In this document: piece after piece, positions 7,026-12,590 of the stretch
Position numbering within the stretch: position 1 is the first letter of the stretch
Layout: every line of letters begins with the position of its first letter
The notes under the pieces: generated by a model
Told to the model about the DNA's origin: nothing
The model's database searches: none
What the model saw: the letters and a program-made list of their open reading frames with translations, nothing else
Source of the DNA: Betaproteobacteria bacterium
Lineage (GTDB): Bacteria > Pseudomonadota > Gammaproteobacteria > Burkholderiales > Burkholderiaceae_E
Direction: 5' to 3'
DNA: 12,590 bases
Assembly (NCBI GenBank): GCA_009922405.1
Contig: RFVZ01000053.1
Coordinates: 1 to 12,590, forward strand
Program-made: the position numbers and the translations under genes

Positions 7026-7631
7026 TCAGGACGCTGCGGTGGCTTTCAGGCGCAGGATGTTGACCTGGGCGACGCTGCGCTCAAAGATGGAAAACGCCTC
7101 AAACACCTCATGTGTGGTCTGGGTCTTGAGGCTGGTCGAGAACACGGTTCGGCAGATGATGTCGGCCGTCAAATGACTCATCGCCAGGTCGAGCGAAAAC
7201 GATTCCTTGCGGTCGGCGCGATCACTCAATTCCTGCTCGGCATCGTCAAGACTTGCCTGCATCGCGGGCATCGCTCGATCGATCCGCATCTGCGAAAGCG
7301 AGGGATCCATCAAACGCCGCTGGCGCAACCAGGTGTCGCCGTCAGACACGAACATTGAATTACCGATCAGTGGGTCGAGCGCATTGACCATCAGGTCGCT
7401 CTTCGGGAACCGTTCACGGTCGTCGATCAAAACCCGCCGGACGAGGTCGGGCGAATTGACGACAATGGTTGAACGGCGCGACCATCCTAGAGGTCCAATC
7501 CCCATTCGGTATGCCTGTGCCGGCAACAGGCTCAGCAGATCGCCACCGTCTCGGACCATGGCGCGCACGAGCGAGGGCAGCGCGGATCGGGCGCGCGGGT
7601 GCGGCGGCTCAAACCAGGGGTTCACAGACAT
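7026..7631 (-). CDS. Cytochrome P450, N-terminal part of a frameshifted gene
   Basis: N-terminal half of the same P450. The C-helix motif WLRQRR (101-106) contacts a heme propionate, and the segment around RFPKSDLMVNALDPLIGNSMFVSDGDTW is typical of bacterial CYP4-like P450s. There is no membrane anchor, so the enzyme is soluble. An upstream in-frame TTG at 7649 would add six residues; I prefer the ATG at 7631 because the homologous region starts close by. The frame ends prematurely with KATAAS and a TGA at 7026-7028, before the I helix, so this product alone cannot bind heme. Removing one A from the AAA at 7044-7046 restores the full protein. Its start faces the DUF2306/crtI unit across a 142-bp divergent promoter region. 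Confidence 0.85.
   Translation of the reverse strand: MSVNPWFEPPHPRARSALPSLVRAMVRDGGDLLSLLPAQAYRMGIGPLGWSRRSTIVVNSPDLVRRVLIDDRERFPKSDLMVNALDPLIGNSMFVSDGDTWLRQRRLMDPSLSQMRIDRAMPAMQASLDDAEQELSDRADRKESFSLDLAMSHLTADIICRTVFSTSLKTQTTHEVFEAFSIFERSVAQVNILRLKATAAS
7044..7046 (-). other. Frameshift site in the P450 gene (extra A in an AAA run)
   Basis: On the coding strand the N-terminal frame reads CTG AAA GCC and then hits TGA 15 nt after the AAA. Deleting one A gives CTG AAG CCA and continues directly into the C-terminal P450 frame. The result is 451 residues with all P450 motifs in order, the usual length. Either the gene carries a one-base insertion or the assembly has a homopolymer error. Confidence 0.85.
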
Positions 7632-7646
7632 CTGGACTAAATCCAG
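7632..7646. repeat. Small inverted repeat at the P450 start
   Basis: CTGGA (7632-7636) and TCCAG (7642-7646) are complementary around 5 nt and abut the P450 ATG. In the mRNA this hairpin would occupy the ribosome-binding region, where no strong Shine-Dalgarno is visible. The stem is short, so function is uncertain. Confidence 0.3.
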
Positions 7647-7668
7647 CAAGGGTTAGGGAAGAACACGG

Positions 7669-7685
7669 GTCACCCCGAGGGTGAC
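7669..7685. promoter_or_regulatory. 17-bp inverted repeat in the divergent promoter region
   Basis: GTCACCC-CGA-GGGTGAC has perfect 7-bp arms around 3 bp. It lies between the divergently transcribed P450 and DUF2306/crtI units, just downstream of a possible P450 promoter, a repressor-like position. The binding protein is unknown and no regulator gene is in the window. Confidence 0.5.
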
Positions 7686-7691
7686 GTCGAC

Positions 7692-7720
7692 ATTCAGAAG
7701 GTTTACAGTCTCACTGTCAA
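7692..7720 (-). promoter_or_regulatory. Possible promoter for the P450/ATP-grasp unit, with overlapping inverted repeat
   Basis: On the minus strand a perfect TTGACA (7715-7720) is followed after 17 bp by a weak CTGAAT (7692-7697). The -35 lies in an imperfect palindrome, TTTACAGT-CTC-ACTGTCAA (7702-7720, seven of eight arm positions paired). A dimeric regulator binding there would sit on the promoter. No convincing plus-strand promoter for the opposite unit was found in 7632-7773. Confidence 0.35.
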
Positions 7721-7773
7721 GCTGGATTGACGTTTTGACCGCAACGATCGGGGTTCACTGAGGTGAGTGAGCG

Positions 7774-8520
7774 ATGTCCTTGACGCTACTACTGTTCAAG
7801 ATGCTCGTGGTCGCCCACATCACCACGGGAGGGTTTGGCGCCATCGTGCTCTGGATTCCCGTGTTGGGGCGCAAAGGCAATGCACAACATCGGCTCTGGG
7901 GAACTCGGTTTTCAAGGGCGCTGCTTGCGACCGGCGGTTTCGCGATCGGGATGAGCTTACTGACCCTCTTCGATCCGGTGGGGACGCATCCGCACCTGGT
8001 GGAGCAGTTCGACATCCCCTTTATCCGCGGAATGTTCGGCTGGATGATGTTGCATAACGGCATCCTGACCGTCAACCTGGCCTGGCATGGCTGGCGCGCA
8101 ATTCGGCAGCGTGGTCGCGAGGGGGCTGATGACTCACCCACGGTCTACACGCTGCAATGGATCCTTTTGGCCGCTGCCGCGCAATGTGCCTGGGCGGGCT
8201 GGCAGATTGGTCAACCTCTGATGCAAGGCATGGCCGGCGTGGGGCTCGCGACCGTCGTCACAAACCTATTCTTTTTGCGCCGCCGCCATCTCGAGCGGCG
8301 GCATTGGCTGAAGGAACATATCAAAGCACTGGTAGGCGCCGGCATCTCGGCCTACACCGCTTTTATGGCGTTTGGTGCGGTCCGGTTAATGCCCGATCTG
8401 GCGCTGAGCCCACTGCTCTGGTCAATCCCACTGATCGTGGGGGTCACCCTCATTGCCTACCACTGGGTCAAACTCGATTGGCCTGTTTGGCTTTCAAAGC
8501 GAGAAACGGAACATGTCTGA
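7774..8520 (+). CDS. DUF2306-like seven-helix membrane protein
   Basis: Integral inner-membrane protein of unknown function. Seven hydrophobic segments are visible at about 4-30, 47-66, 85-105, 126-147, 151-168, 184-204 and 211-230. The pattern AHITTGGFGAIVLWIPVLGRKGNAQHRLWG in the first helix and loop, and the later WLKEHIKALVGAGISAYTAFMAF, match what I know of DUF2306. Histidines at 15, 39, 94 and 182 lie in or next to helices and could bind heme or metal, but this is inference. The ATG at 7774 is supported by AGGTGA (7761-7766) 7 nt upstream. Its last 8 nt overlap the crtI start, implying translational coupling and possibly a shared pathway. It is not recognisable as the CruF/DUF422 carotenoid family. 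Confidence 0.75.
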   Translation: MSLTLLLFKMLVVAHITTGGFGAIVLWIPVLGRKGNAQHRLWGTRFSRALLATGGFAIGMSLLTLFDPVGTHPHLVEQFDIPFIRGMFGWMMLHNGILTVNLAWHGWRAIRQRGREGADDSPTVYTLQWILLAAAAQCAWAGWQIGQPLMQGMAGVGLATVVTNLFFLRRRHLERRHWLKEHIKALVGAGISAYTAFMAFGAVRLMPDLALSPLLWSIPLIVGVTLIAYHWVKLDWPVWLSKRETEHV

Positions 8521-10012
8521 TTCACGTCCCCACGCCGTCGTGATCGGCTCCGGATTTGGCGGCTTAGCCGCTGCGGTAAGGCTGGGTGCCCGCGGCTACA
8601 GGGTCACCGTCCTCGAAAAACTCGATGCGCCAGGTGGGCGCGCTTATGTGTATCGGCAAGACGGATTTACCTTCGACGCCGGCCCGACGATCATCACCGC
8701 GCCTTACCTTTTGGAAGAACTTTGGACGCTCTGTGGTCGGCGTCTCGCCGACGATATCGACCTGCGTCGAATCGACCCGTTTTATGAAATTCGCTTTGAC
8801 GACGGCGAGACCCTGTCGTGCAGCGGCGATCTAAAAACCATGCGGGGAGAAATCCAGCGGATCGCGCCCGAGGATCTGGCGGGTTTTGATCGTTACATTC
8901 GAGACAGCGAGGCGATCTATCGGGTGGCCTTTGAAGAACTCGCCGATGAACCATTTCATGGTCTAGGTACGCTGGTACGTGCGGCTCCCGACATGATCCG
9001 CTTGCAGGGTTATCGCAATGTCTGGAACAAAGTCAGCGACTACTTTACGAACCATCGACTGCGCGTGGCCTTCAGCTTTCATCCTTTGCTGATTGGTGGC
9101 AATCCGCTGACGACCACCGCCTACTATTGCTTGATCGCACACCTCGAACGATTGCATGGGGTGCATTACGCCATGGGCGGCATGGGCGCGCTGGTTGAGG
9201 GCATCGTTTCCCTGATCCAAGGTCAGGGTGGCAGCATCCGATGCGACGCGCAGGTGGACCAGATCCTCGTCAAATCGGGCCGGGCCTGTGGCGTCAAACT
9301 CATTGGCGGCGAACGACTGGACGCCGAATTTGTGGTCTCCAATGCAGACGTTGGCTGGACTTACGGCAAGCTCCTGGGGTCACATCCACGCAAGCGCTGG
9401 ACTGACCGCAAGCTCGATCGATCGAGTTGGTCGATGAGTCTGTTCGTTTGGTACTTTGGAACCAATCGTCAATGGGACGACGTTCTTCATCACACGATGG
9501 TCCTCGGTCCACGATACGAAGGGCTGCTTAAAGACATCTTCAGTCATAAGCATCTTTCGGAAGATTTCAGCCTCTATCTGCATCGCCCGACCGCGACTGA
9601 TCCCGCGATGGCACCTCCGGGATGCGATAGCTTTTACGTACTTGCACCGGTACCGCATCTGGAAAGTGGCGTCGACTGGGCGGTCAAAGCCGAGCCCTAC
9701 CGGCAGGCTGTTGAAGACCGTCTGGCCCAAACCGTTCTTCCAGGGCTGACGGGTTCGATCATCACCTCGCACATGCTCACACCGATCGATTTTCAGGATC
9801 GCCTGTTGTCTTACCGGGGCGCGGCTTTTTCGCTCGAACCGCAGTTATTTCAGAGCGCGTGGTTCAGGCCGCACAATCGCAGTGAAGAGGTCGAAGGGCT
9901 CTACCTGGTCGGCGCAGGCACCCATCCAGGCGCGGGTATTCCAGGGGTTCTCTCCTCGGCACGGGTTCTGGATCAGCTTATTCCGCCCGCACGGAGCGCT
10001 GGTGTACGCTGA
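8513..10012 (+). CDS. crtI: Phytoene desaturase (CrtI family)
   Basis: FAD-dependent desaturase that introduces conjugated double bonds into phytoene, giving neurosporene or lycopene, at the membrane surface. The N terminus has the dinucleotide-binding VVIGSGFGGLAAAVRL (G12, G14, G17) with Glu35 for the ribose, then GGRAYVYRQDGFTFDAGPTIIT. The middle carries FHPLLIGGNP and HYAMGGMGALVEG. The C terminus ends with GAGTHPGAGIPGVLSSA (from about 467), the CrtI form rather than the CrtN form. Its 499 residues are the usual size. The frame is open upstream to 8453, but the ATG at 8513 starts the conserved domain and overlaps the preceding stop by 8 nt (ATGTCTGA), so I chose it. Number of desaturation steps and the end product cannot be read from sequence. 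No crtB is in the window. Confidence 0.93.
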   Translation: MSDSRPHAVVIGSGFGGLAAAVRLGARGYRVTVLEKLDAPGGRAYVYRQDGFTFDAGPTIITAPYLLEELWTLCGRRLADDIDLRRIDPFYEIRFDDGETLSCSGDLKTMRGEIQRIAPEDLAGFDRYIRDSEAIYRVAFEELADEPFHGLGTLVRAAPDMIRLQGYRNVWNKVSDYFTNHRLRVAFSFHPLLIGGNPLTTTAYYCLIAHLERLHGVHYAMGGMGALVEGIVSLIQGQGGSIRCDAQVDQILVKSGRACGVKLIGGERLDAEFVVSNADVGWTYGKLLGSHPRKRWTDRKLDRSSWSMSLFVWYFGTNRQWDDVLHHTMVLGPRYEGLLKDIFSHKHLSEDFSLYLHRPTATDPAMAPPGCDSFYVLAPVPHLESGVDWAVKAEPYRQAVEDRLAQTVLPGLTGSIITSHMLTPIDFQDRLLSYRGAAFSLEPQLFQSAWFRPHNRSEEVEGLYLVGAGTHPGAGIPGVLSSARVLDQLIPPARSAGVR

Positions 10013-10017
10013 CGTTC

Positions 10018-10071
10018 GTGATGACCGTGATGACCGTGATGACCGTGATGCCTGCGATGCCTGTCATGCCC
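10018..10071 (+). repeat. 9-bp tandem repeat spanning the esterase start
   Basis: Six 9-bp units lie end to end: GTGATGACC three times exactly, then GTGATGCCT, GCGATGCCT and GTCATGCCC. Each unit contains an in-frame ATG. The repeat begins 5 nt after the crtI stop and encodes a Met/Thr/Val/Pro run at the esterase N terminus. Confidence 0.9.
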
Positions 10072-10782
10072 GAGGAATTCTGGATTGAACTGCCCCCGAT
10101 CTCGCCCACCGCCCCTCGGCGACTGATCGTCTTTTTGCATGCCGCTGGCGCCAGCAATGACGCGCTGGTGCCGTTCGCGATCGCCTGGCATCGGAAATTT
10201 CCCGGCGCCACGGTCGCTCTACTCGCAGGCAATGCAGTCGCGCCGCGCGGAGGCCGTCACTGGTTTGAACACCAGCCCGTGGCGGGACGGGCCGAGCGCG
10301 TTGGGCGGGCAACTGAACAAGCCTATGAGCGCCTGTGTGCGTTGCAGAGTGCCTTAGGGTTCGAGCCCCAGGAGACGATCCTGGTGGGATGGTCCCAGGG
10401 GGCGATCATGGCCGTTGAACTCGCTCGTTGTCTGCCAGCGCCTGCGGCGGTCGTGGTTGCCTATGCGAGCCAGCTCGCACGACCGCTGACTGCCGCTGAG
10501 CACCCACTCCCGATCATCCATCTGCTCCATGGCGAGTTTGACACGGTCGTGCCCGTAGCACTTGGAGAACGCGCATGGCGCGGCTTACTTGCGGCCGGTG
10601 TCGACGTCAGTTTTGATGTCCTGGGCGATGCGGCACATGAACTCGGCCCGGGGATGGTCGCACTGGGTACAACGCGCGTCATGCAGACGCTATTTCGGGG
10701 ACGCCGCATCCAATCCCGCGGTTCCGAGGGCGGGCAGGCTAGTTCACGGCCGGTCCATACGCACTTACGCAGCCTGCACTGA
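10018..10782 (+). CDS. Small alpha/beta-hydrolase (YpfH-like serine esterase)
   Basis: Predicted carboxylesterase of the phospholipase/carboxylesterase type. From the GTG at 10018: oxyanion-loop region LIVFLHAAGASND (36-48), nucleophile Ser126 in GWSQG, acid Asp175 in HGEFDTVVP, and His207 in DAAHELG. There is no signal peptide, so it should be cytoplasmic. The start is unclear: the first 18 codons are a six-unit 9-bp repeat holding six in-frame ATGs and four GTGs, with no Shine-Dalgarno. The homologous domain begins near MPEEFWIEL, so ATG 10066 is a good alternative. It begins 5 nt after the crtI stop, so re-initiation after crtI is likely. The last ~27 residues are polar and unlike the catalytic domain. 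A role on carotenoid esters is possible only by neighbourhood. Confidence 0.82.
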   Translation: MMTVMTVMTVMPAMPVMPEEFWIELPPISPTAPRRLIVFLHAAGASNDALVPFAIAWHRKFPGATVALLAGNAVAPRGGRHWFEHQPVAGRAERVGRATEQAYERLCALQSALGFEPQETILVGWSQGAIMAVELARCLPAPAAVVVAYASQLARPLTAAEHPLPIIHLLHGEFDTVVPVALGERAWRGLLAAGVDVSFDVLGDAAHELGPGMVALGTTRVMQTLFRGRRIQSRGSEGGQASSRPVHTHLRSLH

Positions 10783-10805
10783 GCGCGCCATACCACCCTT
10801 CCAAT

Positions 10806-11591
10806 ATGGCCTCTGTTCTCAATATCGCGGCTTATCAGTTCGTTCATCTTGACGACCCGGCGGCACTTCGAGAATCGCTCGAAGCAAGGGCTGCGCGCTT
10901 TGATCTCAAGGGAACGATCCTGCTCGCACACGAGGGGATCAATCTGTTTCTGGCGGGCACTTCCGAGGGGATTGCATCGTTCCTTGAGACCGTGCGCAGC
11001 GACTCGCGGTTGAAGAACTTAACCGTCAAAGAGAGCTGGTCCGAGAAGCCGCCGTTTCGCAAACTTCGGGTCCGGGTCAAACGTGAAATCATCCGGATGA
11101 ACCATCCGACGATCCGGCCCGAGCTCGGGCGGGCGGTGGCGGTGGATGCAACGACGCTCAAGCGTTGGCTCGATGCGGGTCACGATGACTTTGGGCGACC
11201 GCTAGTGATGCTCGATACCCGTAACGATTTCGAAGTAGAAGCCGGTCAGTTTCGGGGCGCGCTAACGCTGAATATTCAAAAATTCAGTGATTTCCCGCAG
11301 GCCATTGAGCCCGTACGTGAAGAGCTACGGGGCAAGGCCGTGGTCAGCTACTGCACCGGAGGGATTCGATGTGAAAAAGCGGCGCTGTACATGAACGCGC
11401 TCGGCATGACCGATCACTGGCAACTCGATGGCGGCATTTTGAAATACTTTGAAGCCGTCGGTGGCGATCACTTCGAAGGTCACTGCACGGTGTTTGATGA
11501 GCGCCGTGCGGTCGATTCAGCGCTTGCCGCGCAACCGGAGCAAGCGACCGAATCAAGCGGACCGAACCGCCAGGTTCAATGCAATGACTGA
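10806..11591 (+). CDS. trhO: tRNA uridine(34) hydroxylase, rhodanese family
   Basis: TrhO (formerly YceA) hydroxylates the wobble uridine of certain tRNAs, the first step towards 5-carboxymethoxyuridine-type modifications, using oxygen. The N-terminal acylphosphatase-like domain (about 1-95) carries [17 protein letters not shown]. The rhodanese domain (about 113-225) carries [18 protein letters not shown] and the active-site loop [10 protein letters not shown] with Cys183. The C-terminal [16 protein letters not shown] is typical. Its 261 residues match the shorter bacterial forms; E. coli TrhO is longer at the C terminus. No good Shine-Dalgarno precedes the ATG. The 3' end overlaps the convergent hemL end by 16 bp. 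Confidence 0.93.
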   Translation: MASVLNIAAYQFVHLDDPAALRESLEARAARFDLKGTILLAHEGINLFLAGTSEGIASFLETVRSDSRLKNLTVKESWSEKPPFRKLRVRVKREIIRMNHPTIRPELGRAVAVDATTLKRWLDAGHDDFGRPLVMLDTRNDFEVEAGQFRGALTLNIQKFSDFPQAIEPVREELRGKAVVSYCTGGIRCEKAALYMNALGMTDHWQLDGGILKYFEAVGGDHFEGHCTVFDERRAVDSALAAQPEQATESSGPNRQVQCND

Positions 11592-12590
11592 AACGCCGCC
11601 TTAGCCTGTTCGAGGGTGTAGGTGATTTCGGCCTCGCCGTGAGCAGACGAGAAGAAGAAGGCTTCCACTGCTGAGGGCGGGAAATAAACGCCGCGATCGA
11701 GCATGGCGTGGAAAAACGCCTTGAAGCGGGTCGTGTCTTGCGCCAAAACATCAGCGTAGCTTGCCGGCGAATGCTCAGAGAACACCATGCCGGCCATGCC
11801 CCCAATGTGATGGGCGGTAAAGGCGACCCCGGCGGCTTTGGCAGCGTCGTTCAGCCCATTAATCAATGCACCACAACGAGCGCTCAAACGGTCAAAAAAG
11901 CCCGGCTCAGAGATCAACTCGAGCGTAGCGAGTCCCGCGGCCATGGCGATCGGATTACCCGATAAGGTGCCGGCTTGATAGACATTGCCCAGAGGGGCCA
12001 TCTTGTCCATCACCGAAGCTGGGCCGCCAATCGCGCCTACCGGCATGCCGCCGCCGATCACTTTGCCAAAGGCGGAAACGTCAGGCTGAACACCGCACCA
12101 CTCTTGGGCGCCACCCAACGCCACCCGAAAGCCTGACATGACTTCATCAAAAATCAGCAAAGTTCCAAATTCTGTGCAAAGCTGACGCAGGCCTTCGAGG
12201 AAACCGGACGCCGGACGCACGAGGTTCATGTTGCCCGGAATCGGCTCGACCATCAGGCAGGCAATCTCCTCGGGATGCGCGAGGAACAGGCTCCGCACAC
12301 TCTCGAGATCATTGTATTGAGCGACCAGGGTGTGCTGCGCCAGATCGGCGGGCACGCCGGCTGAACTCGGTGTGCCAAAAGCGAGCATGCCGCTACCCGC
12401 TTTGACCAGCAGACTGTCGGCAGTGCCGTGATAGCAACCTTCAAATTTAATGATCTTGGTACGACCGGTAGCCCCCCGGGCGAGACGCAAAGCGCTCATC
12501 GCGGCTTCGGTACCGGAGCTTGTGAACCGCACGCGCTCGACCTGCGGAAAAAGCGCGACGATGCGCTCCGCCAGCTCGGTTTCCATCACG
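11576..12590 (-). CDS. hemL: Glutamate-1-semialdehyde 2,1-aminomutase (5' end outside window)
   Basis: PLP-dependent aminomutase that converts glutamate-1-semialdehyde to 5-aminolevulinate in the C5 route to heme and other tetrapyrroles. Visible motifs, numbered from the first residue in view, are [22 protein letters not shown] (22-43), [12 protein letters not shown] (50-61), the aspartate motif [12 protein letters not shown] (145-156), the PLP lysine in [18 protein letters not shown] (Lys176), and [16 protein letters not shown] (204-219). About 338 codons are present; the usual length is near 430, so roughly 90 N-terminal residues lie beyond the right edge and the first GTG/ATG here is internal. 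The stop codon complement lies inside the end of trhO on the opposite strand. Confidence 0.95.
   Translation of the reverse strand, partial: VMETELAERIVALFPQVERVRFTSSGTEAAMSALRLARGATGRTKIIKFEGCYHGTADSLLVKAGSGMLAFGTPSSAGVPADLAQHTLVAQYNDLESVRSLFLAHPEEIACLMVEPIPGNMNLVRPASGFLEGLRQLCTEFGTLLIFDEVMSGFRVALGGAQEWCGVQPDVSAFGKVIGGGMPVGAIGGPASVMDKMAPLGNVYQAGTLSGNPIAMAAGLATLELISEPGFFDRLSARCGALINGLNDAAKAAGVAFTAHHIGGMAGMVFSEHSPASYADVLAQDTTRFKAFFHAMLDRGVYFPPSAVEAFFFSSAHGEAEITYTLEQAKAAFQSLH

Noticed and set aside
6311..7063. 250-codon open frame on the plus strand opposite the P450
   Set aside because: The minus strand carries exact P450 motifs over the same bases; the plus-strand protein is Arg/Gly-rich with no domain signal.
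7026..7070. Programmed ribosomal frameshift in the P450 gene
   Set aside because: CTG AAA GCC does not match known slippery sites, no stimulatory structure is evident, and P450s are not known to use recoding. A one-base insertion or sequencing error is simpler.
7715..7732. PpsR/CrtJ site (TGT-N12-ACA) near crtI
   Set aside because: TGT at 7715 is followed after 12 bases by ACG, not ACA, so the consensus is not met.
10018..10071. CRISPR-like array or intergenic minisatellite
   Set aside because: Units are 9 bp with no spacers, and the block is in frame with the esterase, so it is a coding tandem repeat.

Overview
The window reads as chromosome of a GC-rich betaproteobacterium, most likely Burkholderiales. 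The basis is gene content: an intracellular PHB depolymerase, a soluble RnfB-type ferredoxin protein coupled to endonuclease III and a DUF1841 protein, gluconokinase, TrhO and HemL. I judged this from motifs and recalled family features; no search was run.

Left block (1-4958, all + strand). The 3' part of a large flavin/iron-sulfur oxidoreductase enters from the left edge. A 159-bp gap follows with a perfect 17-bp palindrome overlapping a promoter-like pair. Next come phaZ, an rnfB-like gene, nth, a DUF1841 gene and gntK. The rnfB-nth-DUF1841 genes overlap or nearly touch, so they look co-transcribed. The block covers PHB mobilisation, electron transfer, DNA repair and gluconate phosphorylation.

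Middle block (4976-10782), which looks accessory. Two transcription units diverge from a 142-bp intergenic region (7632-7773) containing two inverted repeats. Leftward (- strand) run a cytochrome P450 and an ATP-grasp enzyme. The P450 is broken by one extra base in an AAA run. Rightward (+ strand) run a seven-helix DUF2306-like membrane protein, a CrtI-type phytoene desaturase overlapping it by 8 nt, and a small serine esterase. P450 plus CrtI suggests carotenoid desaturation and oxidation; the membrane protein, ATP-grasp enzyme and esterase are unexplained partners. No phytoene synthase or cyclase gene is in view, so precursor supply must come from elsewhere.

Right block (10806-12590). trhO (tRNA U34 hydroxylation) runs rightward and meets hemL (tetrapyrrole synthesis) tail to tail with a 16-bp overlap. 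hemL is cut by the right edge.

A recurring oddity is short in-frame tandem duplication inside genes: 21 bp in the first gene, 12 bp twice in the ATP-grasp gene, and 9 bp across the esterase start. No tRNA, rRNA, CRISPR array or insertion sequence was seen.
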